DNA from: Euclidia mi | Lineage: Eukaryota > Arthropoda > Insecta > Lepidoptera > Erebidae | Assembly (NCBI GenBank): GCA_944739405.2 | Contig: OX123191.2 | Span: forward strand, 9,404,830-9,468,829 | Direction of reading: 5' to 3' | DNA length: 64,000 nt | Shown: piece after piece, positions 42,960 to 54,277 of the stretch | Layout: every line of letters starts with the position of its first letter | Position numbering within the stretch: the stretch's first letter is position 1 | Notes under the pieces: model-generated | Database searches by the model: none | What the model saw: the letters and a program-made list of their open reading frames with translations, nothing else | Told to the model about the DNA's origin: nothing | Translations under genes and position numbers: made by a program

Positions 42960-45650
42960 TATAAATCGTAACATGTGTTCATAGTTTATTGAAGACCAGT
43001 AAATATTATGACAAATTAAAAGTTGTGTAGACTATACGGTTGGCGTCATAGATATAGTAATTAATTATTTTTCTGTGGTTGGCGTAATAGTTTTAACGCT
43101 CGCATTGCTGGTAAACTTTGAGCTTAGTCTTTTGCGATGGGTTGTAGGCTTTTTCGAGAATGGGTATTCTTTAAATGCATAATGTTCATATTCTTAAAAT
43201 TTCCCACAAACCGTCAACACCTTACCTATTCGGCAGTTGCCTTTTATAAGGAAGTTAAGTCAAATATCCCATCACGATATGTTTTATTTAGTTTAGCGTA
43301 GTAGAAGAATTGCCGTATAGTATTCAGTTGCACTGAACATGAACTGCGAGTAAGAATTTCTTAACATACAATTCCAATAACAAACTGAATCACGCCACCA
43401 CTCTTTCGAACCATGCAGTATGAAAAGACAACTATCTAATGAGGTAGGTCGTCCGTTAAGCGAATAATAACCGTAAACTTAAATTAAATATTTGAGTCAT
43501 CAAAACTAAAATATACTAGTATTCACATTAAAATAGGAATTCTAACAAAAAAAAATTTCAAGTAAAATGTGAAAATAATTTCAATCGTAAAGATCCTATG
43601 TAAACAAAAAGCCTTAGGGAATACAACTGCGTCCCCAAGATATAAAACACACTAAGCAAAAATGAGGACTAATATCTAATATCATAATTAAATAAAAATA
43701 TGCAAGCATTTTTGTCAAAGAAAACTCGCTGTAAGGACTAGTATCTACCTAATTCTTTACTTACAAACGGTAAAAGCAAACCTTTGTATGAACAAATGCG
43801 TTTGGAAAGTAATAATAGTTTGCATGCTAATGAGCAAATAAAAACCACGTGGTTTTATTTAATACGTTAAATGAAGAAAAAGAATGAAAAGAACGCGGCA
43901 AGGTTTTTGATCAGCGCTCAAAATAAACATCGCGATCTTTTTCATAGTTTGAGAGTATAAACATCTATTGCTTTATCCGATTAGTGGAATCTACTTTATT
44001 CTTGACAGTGCATTTGGCTAATTAGCGTAACGTAGGTATTGCCTACCATTACAAGAGACATAATAATTATGGACGTTGCATAATAATATCAATAATTAAT
44101 AAAATGTCTTTAAAATATGTTCATCCGAATTCTAGAAAAGGAAGATTTTATTGACCTCACTGGTTAGAAGGGAGGTCAATAAAATCATATATTATACTCA
44201 AACTTTTATATAAGTAATATGTCTAACACTACGTGCCGAGAAATTCACTCCATAATAAAGACCTCTTTATAAGTCAGAATCAAATCCATTACCGAGCGTG
44301 CGTCCGACACGGTACTACAAATGTCTAAACGAAGTCAATTAAATATAGCATTTGTCCGACAAATTGGAAATTCCCCACCCATAGAAAAATATAATGTAAA
44401 AATAAATACCCCCATGGAAGCTATTTTCATATAGGACGTCAACAATTCTCCCGCGGTTATCTGCCCTTATAAAAGAATCTCGGAAGGCCCTTTACTCTAA
44501 AATCCCTTTTATTTTATTAACGAGGAGGATGGGGATATATATCCCTACACATTCTCACACCGGGTTACTGTAGTTATTCGATTTGGCATTTGATTCTAAT
44601 AACACTACCTTGTGGTGTTACTAAATATATTTAATTTTTACCTAAATTTACAAAATTATTTATTCTGGCTCAAAACTTCTATAATTTTATCTCAGGTAAA
44701 ACATCACTAATTACATTAAGTTTTTAGAGAAACGATAAAATATTTTTTGCACGACTGGCCAAAGAAAACTAATTAATTATTAGAATTTTAGAGTAACAGT
44801 TTAATTAAGCAGGTATACTGAATAACATGTTACAAATTAATTTTCGAGTTGGCTGCTCGCTGTGTTTTATGTTTAAAAAAGTATTGTATTAAGAATTTTA
44901 AATAAGTAGGGTATTAGAATAAATATTTTTAAGTCATAAATATAGAATATCAAAATTTGTATCGGGTTGTGGAAAAAGCATGCTATTTATATTCATGTCG
45001 AGCTATTTACAGCCATTTGAGGTGCATGTAACGTTAGCAGCTTCGGTCTCATACTAATGAGGACCGCTCTGTACAAATAATCATTTTGCGAGACAGGGAT
45101 AGAACATGTATTTTCTACTAACTTCAAAATCTTGTAAATAATTTTATACTTGTTTTGCTTGTTTTTCACATATTTGCTTGAATTTATTATGAGAGAACAT
45201 TTGGTTTAAAATTAAATACATATTATGACAATAATATAATTATACTCTAATAGAGTATAAATATACTCTATTGAATAGGTATAAGGTAGGGCAGTTATCG
45301 AAGTCAATGGACCTATTTTACTCGCAGTGTTATTGGTAAAGCAATCGACCCCTCAAGAGGGATTTCCGTTTCTGCCAGAAGACTACGAATTCAACCGGCA
45401 CTGATATCTCAAATGATACGTGGACAGCATTGTAGTTTTGAAATGGTGTAGTTTAATTGAGACCTACAAATGATTTTCATTAAACTTAGATTTTTCTTAT
45501 TATGGGCTCCAAGACATGCTTTGAAGCCCGGGGCCGTTTACTAGTCCAATAAGATAAGTAGGACAGAACTATAATTAACTTTTTTATATAACGACCGCTG
45601 CCAGACCTCCTCAACCCAACATAATTATCAGTTTATTTGAGAGTACTGAC
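42960..45650. other. Gene-free stretch
   Basis: Long AT-rich interval without credible ORFs. A hairpin, GATTTTATTGACCTC with 15-bp perfect arms and a 13-base loop, lies at 44144-44186. Confidence 0.45.
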
Positions 45651-45654
45651 TCCT

Positions 45655-45845
45655 CGTAACGACTACCAAAAATCTGCATGACTGCTGGGACCAACTTATC
45701 GTGCTCTCCCAGAAACAGGCAAGCGATAATTAATAATTGAATACGCACATAACTTCAAAAAGCCTTTGGTGCGCGCCGTGGATTCGAACCCGAGACCCTC
45801 AGCGAAGCAATCTGTAGGTCTCTTCTCCAAGGTATCCACCGTTTA
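45655..45845 (-). mobile_element. SINE, family S1, minus strand
   Basis: Minus: GAGACCTACAGATTGCTTCG, GGGTCTCGGGTTCGAATCCA (B box), GAAGTTATGTGCGTATTCAA, TTATCGCTTGCCTG, then a degraded body. A box is altered. Confidence 0.78.
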
Positions 45846-46018
45846 CGCCTCATTTATTTTACTTTCCAATTCTTTTTAATCAAAAAGATTTGTATTTTCG
45901 CTTGTACATGCGTGATAAATACAATAAATTAAACATGGCATTCACAATTAATGAAAATCTGTTAATTGTAAATTTGAGTTGGTTTACCTGGTTCATTTAA
46001 TATTAGTAGGTACATTGT

Positions 46019-47065
46019 CGCCCTGGGACCTGCAGGCCGGGCTGTTGGCGTCGCTTTATAAGTGGCGCCGCGAAGCCCGGTCACTAGGCGGAGAACCCGC
46101 GCCTCGCGAGATTGAGGCGCGGAAGACGGAACTCCGACAGGTCCTAGTGGCGGAATGGCGACAGCGACTCACGCACCCCAGCGCGGGGCTTCGCTGCATC
46201 GAGGCAGTGAGGCCCGTACTCGACGAGTGGCTGGAGAGACGACACGGCGCCCTCACCTTCCGGTTGACACAGGTGATAACCGGCCATGGTTGTTTCGGCC
46301 GGTTCCTGCACCGCATTGGCCGGGAGGAGACGCCCGGATGTCACCACTGCGGAGATCGCCGTGACCCAGTAGAGGACACGGCGCTGCACACTTTGGCGGA
46401 ATGCCCTGCTTGGGCATCGCAGCGCCGGGACCTAGTCGCGGCGATAGGAGTGGTCGAACTCTCGCTTCGGACCTTGATTCGTTCCATGGTTCGGAGCGAG
46501 ATGTGTTGGGACGCCGCCGCCTCCTTCTGTGAGACGGTGATGTCGATCAAGGAGGCGGCGGAGCGGGATAGGGAGCCCATGCGACCTGTCTCCACCCGCA
46601 GAACCGGGCGTCGTCGCCGGAGGGCGCTCAACGATCTCCGGCCACCGTGAGTACACGCCAGCGGGCGGCGGGCCTGTTTTGAACCGCCCGCCGTTCGCTA
46701 GGCCCGAGAGGCGGCGCACGTGTTCCGCGTGCGCCTCTCGTAGCGTTAGTAGACTACGTCGTTCTTTTCCGCTCGTAGTATGAAAGAGGATGTATGAGGA
46801 CAATTATGATGGATGCAGATGGATGCATGCGAGGGACGGGGCCCGCTTCGGCGGGCCAGCTCAGGCGGGGTCGCGGCAGTAATACTAACGTAGGTCCCGT
46901 GTCCCCGCCATTCAATGGGATCGGATAGAGGAACACATGGTGGTTTTAGTGGGTAGTCCCGGCGCTTCTCGTCGGGGAGTCACCACACTCTCCCTAGACT
47001 GAGCCCCTTTAGGGGCCCAGCCTGGGGGGGTCAGCCCGTAAATTGTCTGGTTTCCACCATGAGTC

Positions 47066-47094
<29 letters not shown>
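46019..47094 (+). mobile_element. R1-type LINE, 5'-truncated copy 2, with 13-bp target-site duplication
   Basis: GTAGGTACATTGT at 46006-46018 and 47095-47107 flanks the insert, which ends in 29 A residues. GC-rich against AT-rich flanks. The 3' UTR (46651-47065) carries GTGGTTTTAGTGGG and the terminal TTTCCACCATGAGTC. The long clean poly(A) and exact duplication mean a recent insertion. Confidence 0.95.
46020..46650 (+). pseudogene. C-terminal fragment of R1-type LINE ORF2
   Basis: About 210 codons open from the truncation point to TGA at 46648-46650; the in-frame ATG at 45979 is in host flank and so gives a chimeric N-terminus of 13 codons. Visible: ASLYKWRREARSLGGEPAP, LDEWLERRHGALTFRLTQVI, GHGCFGRFL and the CCHC knuckle CHHC-x12-H-x4-C within PGCHHCGDRRDPVEDTALH. 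The end is arginine-rich (RRTGRRRRRALNDLRPP). It lacks RT and endonuclease. Same family as 4956-5432. Confidence 0.9.
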
Positions 47095-47097
<3 letters not shown>

Positions 47098-47289
47098 GGT
47101 ACATTGTATTTAAACAATGTAATTAAAAATTACAATGAAAGCAAACACGTTCATTAATATTTAATAGGTGTTGTTGTAATAATAAATGTTGTGCAACAAC
47201 ATAATGATAGTATTCCTCAAACTATAATAAACTAGACGATGATCACAGTTACGCCCGCATATATATTGTTTAATTTTATCGTTCCTACT

Positions 47290-47412
47290 TGTGCGATTTT
47301 GGAAAAATCCTTCCATAGAGCACCACTGGGCTCCCCAAGTAACACACATGCCAATTTCAGCTTCTTGCGCCCAGAAGTTTTGGCTGTACGTCTGTCAGTC
47401 AGTCACTAACGC
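47290..47412. repeat. Dispersed repeat (CAGTCAGTCACTAACGC family)
   Basis: GGAAAAATCCTTCCATAGAG to CAGTCAGTCACTAACGCACG resembles 14551-14690. Confidence 0.55.
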
Positions 47413-47660
47413 ACGAAAGACGCAGGTTGGCGCAGCGGGAGTGTAAGCGACTGCTACGCCGAAGGTCGCGGGTTCCATTTACGCTCAATTCTAATATTTG
47501 TGTGTATTAACATGGATGTTTGTCTTGGTCTGGGTGTGTCTATGTATAATATGTATGTATTTACAAAAAATAAAATATATATGTATGTTTATCCATTGTC
47601 TAGTACCCATAGTATAAGTTCTGCTTAGTTTGGGTCTAGATGGTGTTGTGGGAATTCGTT
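47413..47660 (+). mobile_element. tRNA-derived SINE, family S3
   Basis: AGGTTGGCGCAGCGGGAGTG, GGTCGCGGGTTCCATTTACG, AACATGGATGTTTGTCTTGG and TAGTACCCATAGTATAAGTT, ending near GGTGTTGTGGGAATTC. Plus orientation. Confidence 0.88.
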
Positions 47661-47831
47661 AAAAAATAAATTGTATGCATGCAGATTGTATTGAATATCA
47701 TAGCATTAATTTAACGAACTATTTTTTACTTTATGTACAGGTTTATTTATGTTTATGTTACGGGTGTTTCAAATGCGTTAACAGAAAACATGTGAATTAC
47801 CTTCTGTTTATCGTAAAGTTTTGGCGTGATT

Positions 47832-48041
47832 AAAGGCTGCTACACACAGTGCTTTTGGCGGGCGTCGGTGCCGCCGGCATGTGCCGCTGAAAGCCGCCGA
47901 GCATCATTCTAGTTGTATAGAACGACCACACACAAGTAGCAAGTTGCAACCCGCGCGGCCCGCCGGCCTACCCGGGCGGCCATGCCGGCGGCTCGTTCGT
48001 GCGGCCATGCCGTGCCGCCGGCACTGTGTGTAGGAGCCTTT
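47832..48041. mobile_element. GC-rich TIR MITE, copy 1
   Basis: AAAGGCTGCTACACACAGTGC (left) and GCACTGTGTGTAGGAGCCTTT (right) are near-perfect inverted repeats. The core is rich in GCCGGCGGC. A second copy in the opposite sense lies at 52149-52415. Superfamily not assigned. Confidence 0.85.
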
Positions 48042-48044
48042 ACA

Positions 48045-48880
48045 ACAGCAGTGATCACGGTTATGAATAGGGATTTTGCCTGCACGGTGGAAACGCCAAT
48101 ATTTAGTACTAGTGTAGTGTAGTACTAGTGTATTGTAGCTATCCCGCGACCACGGCTGTACGTAAATATTAAAAACAAAATGTGATCACTTTGATTATTA
48201 TAAAACCCATAGGAGACACATTTGAGTAAAATTGCTTTTTTAGCTTTAAAGTAATTAATGACAATCTTGTGATCTTACGGTCCATCTGATAAAGAGTGGT
48301 CACTGCAGCTCAAGGACATAGTTGAATTAAAATCACTCATGCGTTGGTTAACGTGCAAAAATGCAGTCGTTGCCGTTTGTGGGGTGCGATTCACAAGGGT
48401 CTTTCTCGATAGCTTTAGGAGGCAGGAATGTTGGTAGTCCACATAGCTTATAGGATCGCTCCTTTATTCTTATGAATAGTTATATTCAACTCCATTGATA
48501 TGTATAACAACTAGATTAGCAAAGAGCGCATATATTTGTTGCCATGTGTAGGTTTGAATGGGATAATGTGACAAAGTGGCAAATTTGTCGACACGAAAAG
48601 ACAGACATTTTTACAACTGGAGGACACCGCATTTCACGATTGACATTCAGTTGTTGACTCATTCGAATTTACGGTTTAAATCGTCATTTTTGAATTAGTG
48701 AAAGAGATGAACATAGGTTTTCTCTAAATTCATTTCATTAATTTCTCAAAATATATGAAGATAATATTCTTATTATAACTAGATATATTTAGGATCGGTT
48801 AAATGCTCCCAAAGGATTAATTATTAATGTATCTAACTAACTCTTTAATGCTATTACAACCTTTCACATTCCACTGCTAG
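48045..48880. other. Gene-free stretch
   Basis: AT-rich; a short GTACTAGTGTA duplication near 48108-48132. Nothing else recognised. Confidence 0.4.
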
Positions 48881-48884
48881 ACTT

Positions 48885-49036
48885 ACTACGGAATTCAATA
48901 TTCGAACTATAGATAGATCTGTAGATTTTAGATTCGTGTTTGACAGTTTTTGACATAAGCTCCATACAAAATATGTCAAACACGAATCTAAAATCTACAG
49001 ATCTATCTATAGTTCGAATATTGAAAATGGCCGTTA
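48885..49036. mobile_element. Snap-back MITE, copy 2
   Basis: Arms 48897-48945 and 48974-49022 are perfectly complementary (49 bases). Arm position 9 differs from copy 1 (31488-31640) on both sides so that pairing is kept. Confidence 0.92.
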
Positions 49037-49250
49037 GCCTTCTTCTAATATGCGTAACCAAATTTGAGATTTGGCCTACTATACCACCCTGGCTAGATGG
49101 GTTGATAGGGCTTGTTGTCAAATTTCTCTTTCCTTCTTTTTCTCCTTTTACCCTTTCGCTAGCTATAATATCGATGTTTGTTTTCATGGATATTACACAT
49201 GGCAAATTAAACTGTCTGTAAATTTGCCGAATTTATTGATATGTAAGGTA

Positions 49251-49274
49251 TAATAATAATAATAATAATAATAA
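49251..49274 (+). repeat. (AAT)n microsatellite
   Basis: Eight trinucleotide units. Confidence 0.92.
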
Positions 49275-49817
49275 CCTTTATTACGAACATATAACATCAA
49301 CATCTTACAGGTGAGACTCTGACCTCCAAACTAGTAAATAAATGTATCTTGAAGGTGCATATAATGTTCCGCTAGATGATCTATAGAGAGAAACAGCTGG
49401 CTGTGGGCGGCTCCAGACTCGTCAACGTAAAGAGCCTTACGGTAGACCTATATTCAGCAAATATTTTTTTTAGGCTAATATGGACCCTCGACCAATGTAG
49501 CAGCAAAAATCACTAAGTAGTAGACAAGCCAGTCATAAATATGATCCTTTGTTATTGTTCATGACTAATATTTTTAGGATCACAGAAACTTCTCCAGTCA
49601 TAAAAGAGAGAGAAAGCCTTACTCAGATTTCTACAAATTACATTTTGTAAATCACTCATTTTTTTTATTCAATGCAGAATGAATCCAACATTCAACTCAC
49701 TGATGAACCACAACGCAATCTGCACTCATCTGTACATTCAATTTCTATTCAACTGTACCGAACAGTACCTAGAGGTACTGTAATATTGTATAGATACAAT
49801 ATTTGGAGGAGGGAGGC
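49275..49817. other. Gene-free stretch
   Basis: Nothing recognised. Confidence 0.35.
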
Positions 49818-49857
49818 AGGTTTTACAATATTGAATGGATACAATATTGTAAAACCT
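49818..49857. repeat. Perfect hairpin, 16-bp arms, 8-base loop
   Basis: AGGTTTTACAATATTG, loop AATGGATA, exact reverse complement; an extra CAATATT/GTATTG palindrome lies just upstream. Confidence 0.9.
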
Positions 49858-49969
49858 CCCTCTTACTATAAAAAATCGGGCAAGTGCGAGTCTGACTCGC
49901 GCACCGAGGGTTCCGTACGCATTTTACCTTATTTGAGGTTGGTGCTAATTACGCTAGTCTTCTAAATCT

Positions 49970-50571
49970 CCCCCCCGTGAGATCTCCACCTTGTCGTGGT
50001 GGGGGGGCTCAGTAACCGTGGATTGGTCACCCGCGGTGAAGCTAAGAGGGATCCAGGAGGGGACGCTCCGCGTGGGCTTGGAGGGGCCTGCGCAGGATGC
50101 GTCCAATGGTGCGGGTGCGGGGGACAGTTCTGTCGGTCCCTCGCAGTCGGGTGCGGTCGCGGGAGGAGAGGCGTGTCGGTGTTGCGTTGCCGCGCGCCCT
50201 ATCTCCCGCGACCAAATGGGGGCGCACCATTCGATGCGTCGCGGTGGGGCCGCAGAGGAAGAGGAGATGCGGTGTTGCGTTGCCGTCCTCCCTATCCTCT
50301 GCGGCCGCTGGGCGTTTTGGCGGCGGAGTCCAACACCTTAATCCGTCGCCAAGGGGGTTTTGTTCGGGGCCCGCCTGACCATCTGGCGGGCCAATACCCG
50401 TCGGAGGGTGGCGACGAGTGCTTTGGTGATGCCCCACCCTCCGACACACGGGTACATGGCGGAAGTCGAGGTGGTTTTTAGTGGAAACACCACATACTCC
50501 GGCTCTTATTTCTCCCAAGAGTCGGAGATCCGAAGGGATTTTCCACCTCGTAAAACAAAAAAAAAAAAAAA
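49970..50571 (+). mobile_element. ORF-less R1-type insertion with 14-bp target-site duplication
   Basis: AGTCTTCTAAATCT at 49956-49969 and 50572-50585 flanks a GC-rich insert ending in A-16. It starts CCCCCCCGTGAGATCTCCAC, looking like a LINE 5' end, and finishes with GAGGTGGTTTTTAGTGGAAA and TTTTCCACCTCGTAAAAC, the same 3' terminus as the R1-type copies at 4956 and 46019. No ORF has a recognisable domain; those on both strands are GC shadows. Either a non-autonomous relative using R1 machinery or an internally deleted LINE. Confidence 0.83.
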
Positions 50572-50727
50572 AGTCTTCTAAATCTGAGGGTCTAGTACCA
50601 GTTTACACTCAATCGTCACGGTGGACGATAGCCTAGACGACGGGAACAATTTCCATACATTTTCTAAATGCGCCCCCTAGCGGTCTCTATCGATCGCTTC
50701 TCTCCATTAGGGGCGCTTTAACAAGTG

Positions 50728-50985
50728 CGAAAATTAACCTTAATTTTCAACTTTTTTAAATTTTCAGAATGTTTCCTTTATTTGTGCTGTAGGACCCTGC
50801 TTTTGGCCAAATTTCGTGATTCTAGTTCAACGGGAACTACCATATAGGTTTTCGACCCAAAACCTATAGGGTACTTACGGTTGACCTAGAATTGTCAATT
50901 TTTGTCAAAACCATGGTCTTACAGCACAAGTAAAGGAAAAATTCCGAAAATTAAAAAAAGTTGAAAATTAAGGTTAATTTTGGTG
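50728..50985. repeat. Imperfect inverted repeat within repeat C
   Basis: CCTTAATTTTCAACTTTTTT to TTTGTGCTGTAGGACC (left) against GGTCTTACAGCACAAGTAAA to AAAAAGTTGAAAATTAAGG (right). Confidence 0.8.
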
Positions 50986-51146
50986 CTTACAAGTTTTCGC
51001 AAAAATCTAATTTTGACCATATCTTTTTATCGGATCGACCCAGGACCCTGATTTTTACACACCTAATAGGAACCATAGACCTCAGTATCTGGTATAAATT
51101 TCAATTTGCTAGGTCCACCCGTTCCTGAGAAAATCGGTGGTGACAC

Positions 51147-51177
<31 letters not shown>

Positions 51178-51239
51178 GACAAGAAAGTGATCTTATAAGG
51201 GTTCCTTTTTTACCTTGTGAGGTACGGAACCCTAAAAAA

Positions 51240-52145
51240 GGTACAACAAATATAAAAATACCGTGCACTGACTGCAACATAATAATTACGCCTATCGGTA
51301 TACGATCGAACGCGTCAGTAGATAAAATGAAAAAAAATTGGTTGCCTGTAAAGTCGGTATACGGGCGAAAGTTTTACGTGACAACGACTTTGAGTGGTAA
51401 AATAATTTTAATGTGAATATTCATTCGTATAGTAGGAAGAAGGATGAAAGACGCGTGCCTTTCACTTTTTATGTCTGTCTCTCTCGCTCTTAGGCGGGAC
51501 GCGTGCCTCTCACTCGCTCTCAGCGAGCGCATAACGTGAGCGGAGCGTAACGCAGTTTCTTGAAGTGTCACCCGGCAAACCAATTTATAAGACGTTGTCA
51601 CGTCAAAATATTTCATGCCCATTCTAGTGGGTCCATATATACCCGATTACACCCTTTAGATTCCTCGAACGTTAATATGTATAGCGGTGGACGGGAAGTA
51701 AAATCGCTACATGGCTTGCTATGTGGGATCGGTATTCGTTTTACCGTTCGTCTAAATAGGGAATAGGTTATTTATCACGCGGTATAAGAGTAATATTCAT
51801 AAACTTCTTCTTAATAATTTTCCTATATTATAATCCACTCATCGCAAACAAAGAGGTTTTAGTCTTTCGTGTTATGCTATCTACACCAAGTGAGAAGATT
51901 ACTCCTTTTTACTTAGCTAATTAAAAGGACAATTAAATAAATCTGAGAAAGGAATATGTCAAGTAAAAAAGATGAGGATTTTCAAACATGCCAGCAAAAA
52001 AAAAAAGTTTACAAACTATAACCCGACTACGTACATAAGAGGGTCTAAAATGACGAAAAAAGTGAATAGCTCATTCAGATATAAATCCAGAAAAGTATAA
52101 GTATAGAAATGCTCAAGCTAGAGCCGTAGTCGCACCTATTGCTTA
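51240..52145. other. Gene-free stretch
   Basis: Contains short CGCTCT/GAGCG-rich sequence near 51480-51545 (CTCTCTCGCTCTTAGGCGGG). No gene recognised. Confidence 0.4.
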
Positions 52146-52148
52146 CCT

Positions 52149-52415
52149 AAAGGCTCCTAAACACAGTGCTGGACACACAGAGCCGCCGGCTTGGCCGCCC
52201 GGGTAGGCTAGCGGGCCGCGCGCGTTGCAACTTGCTACTTGTCTGTGGTCGTTATATACAACTGGAATGATGCCCGGCGGCTTTCTGCGGCAGATGCTGG
52301 CGGCACCGACACCCGTGAAAAGCCGGCGGCACGTGTCGCGCGGCAAAAGCCGGCGGCACGTGTCGCGCGGCAAAAGCCGGCGGCCTGTGCCGCTGGCACT
52401 GTGTGTAGCAGCCTT
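52149..52415. mobile_element. GC-rich TIR MITE, copy 2, with internal 27-bp tandem repeat
   Basis: AAAGGCTCCTAAACACAGTGC and its complement at the right end. The core resembles copy 1 inverted, with the unit AAAAGCCGGCGGCACGTGTC plus GCGCGGC repeated twice and a partial third (52318-52384). ORFs through it on both strands are artefacts of the repeat. Confidence 0.85.
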
Positions 52416-52419
52416 AATG

Positions 52420-53125
52420 TGGGAGCAAGGAACACTTACCTGCATTACACATGGTAGGTAACTACATAATACTACAATATGTGCGACCACGGCTCTAGCT
52501 TGAGAATTTCTATGCTTATACTTTTCTAAACCACTGCCAGCCACTTTGAGTATATCGTCACTCCACCTAGTCAGCGGGCAATAACTATGTTGCCGACTAT
52601 TTATTTATCGCTGACTATATATTATCGCTAAAAGTAAAATCTGATAAATATCCCTTGCCTCGTATTATTAGAGAATAGTCGAATTTTATTGCTTTTTAAT
52701 ACAGTTTTCACCATTATTGTTACGTACATGATATTTATTACAAAGGGATAAGCTAGGTTTATCGCGATTGTCACGTTACCAATATTTTGGACGAAAATGA
52801 GATTTTCGTCGACAATATGGGCAGCCTCTCGGATCACTCTTTTGGCGAAATATCTTGTGTGTTAATCTGTATAATAATACTATATGAATTGACACTTTCG
52901 AGGTCTTTAACATTAGTTGTATATTATATAATAATATTTTGTGAGTAGAAGAGTCTTACTTATCAAAACAAATATTGTCAAAGCTTTGGGCCGGGCTGTT
53001 TTTTTTTTATTTAGATCGCCTCATTCCTGGTTCGTTATTTTAAAGAAACTGAGCATCGCTCTCAGTAGATTTGCTCGATATATAATAATCAGTGAAAATA
53101 TAACATAGTTGAAGATATTTTTGTT
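52420..53125. other. Gene-free stretch
   Basis: AT-rich, nothing recognised. Confidence 0.4.
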
Positions 53126-53129
53126 TCTT

Positions 53130-53282
53130 TTTTTACACTCACAGAAAATCGACGTAAAGCATCAGTACCTAAACTGTTGCGTTTTGTTCGGTGAGTGAGA
53201 GTGCTGGAGGCCTATTCCTTCTCCCTCATCCCACTCCTCATCCTATCCCTTTTCCTAAACCAAAGAGGCGGCAACGAAAGTT
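53130..53282 (+). repeat. Interspersed repeat A, partial
   Basis: CACTCACAGAAAATCGACGT, CTAAACTGTTGCGTTTTGTT, GGTGAGTGAGAGTGCTGGAG and CACTCCTCATCCTATCCCTT, then lost after GGCGGCAACG. Confidence 0.8.
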
Positions 53283-53582
53283 AAATGCTGACCACTTACA
53301 TGAACTGCGGTGTCATACTACATAGTGGCGTTGTGTTCACCCTCGTAAAACACAGAACTGCACCGTAGCTCAGATCGATGTACTGCAAACCTATTGGCGT
53401 TTTATGGTGCGGATATTGTTGTGTTTTAGAAAGAGTGAGATTGTACTATTTGGAAGTACATAGCAGTGTTGAAGCGAAAGGGCACTATGATAGTAATATC
53501 TTGGGACTATCTGACCCCGAAGTTGGTACTACACCATATAAAGCAAACAAACTACTGATACGCATGCTTATCTATATTTTAT

Positions 53583-53782
53583 AGTCATGCCTGTATCCCT
53601 GAATTTTAGATCCCACGTCATAGGTGGCGAGCCTATTGCCATTACCGGGCACATTGCCAGACTACGGAGTCTGGCAATGTGTTACCGAAAATTCGGACTA
53701 ACTCATTTACACTTTACCCGATCCGGGAATCAAATCTGAGACATCCCGATCTGCAGACGGATACGCTAGCCACTGGAGTAAG
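53583..53782 (-). mobile_element. SINE, family S2, minus strand, with hairpin insert
   Basis: TGCCTGTATCCCTGAATTTT and GGTGGCGAGCCTATTGCCAT, then CACATTGCCAGACT followed by ACGG and its reverse complement (53650-53681), then the head GATCCGGGAATCAAATCTGA. In the sister at 31142-31390 the equivalent place reads on into CCGTGCTGCTACTGAG. Confidence 0.8.
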
Positions 53783-53789
53783 TAAGCAG

Positions 53790-54275
53790 TCTACGCTTAT
53801 AATATGTTATAAAATACCTATAAGTTTTTACATTGTCTCGTATTGCAGTTCGCTCAGTACTACTGCCATTCGGTGTAGATTCGCTTCTTTCGTGAATTTA
53901 TTTTTGTACATTCTATTTTGACAAGTAACAAAGTGTGGCCTGAAATCCAGCGTGGTCTTACCCTAACTTTAAATGCAGTATAGTAGTAAAGTAGATTGGA
54001 GACGGTAAGTTTTTTATTTGAAATTCATAATCCCACGGCTACGCAAGAGTTCGTTGTATTATGGATCTTTTGTAAATTATAGAATAGTTCTATAATTTAC
54101 AATTTATAGTCACTGGTTTTAAATGAGTTCAAAAAGTACTTGACAACTCGGTCTGCAGCCCACTGGGCAAGATTATCCTGGTCTGCGGATCCCACTTATA
54201 GCTAGAGTAATACACTTTTTGCTCAATCATCTTTGCGTATCCATTACACCAATAATATCGTAGTATTTTTTATAT
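53790..54275. other. Gene-free stretch with one hairpin
   Basis: TTGTAAATTATAGAA, loop TAG, exact complement at 54070-54102. Nothing else recognised. Confidence 0.5.
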
Positions 54276-54277
54276 AA

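Larger units (their letters stand above)
49868..51236 (+). repeat. Interspersed repeat C, interrupted by an R1-type insertion
   Basis: Left end TCGGGCAAGTGCGAGTCTGA with GAGGGTTCCGTACGC; right end AGGGTTCCTTTTTTACCTTG and GAGGTACGGAACCCTAAAAA after an ACAGACAG run (51158-51180). This pair of ends is common in moth genomes. Reverse-oriented partial copy at 62660-63125, truncated start at 19254. No ORF. Inner arms 50728-50790 and 50920-50985 are inverted copies of each other. Confidence 0.72.

Noticed and set aside
47832..48041. PIF/Harbinger assignment of the GC-rich MITE from TTA/TAA flanks
   Set aside because: The 3-bp flanks do not match on the two sides when read in the same direction, so the superfamily is left open.
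49991..50518. Long ORFs of 93-161 codons on both strands
   Set aside because: GC-rich non-autonomous element; translations are low-complexity and no motif is present.
52143..52544. 133-codon minus ORF and companions over the GC-rich MITE
   Set aside because: Created by the tandem repeat and inverted repeats; no domain.
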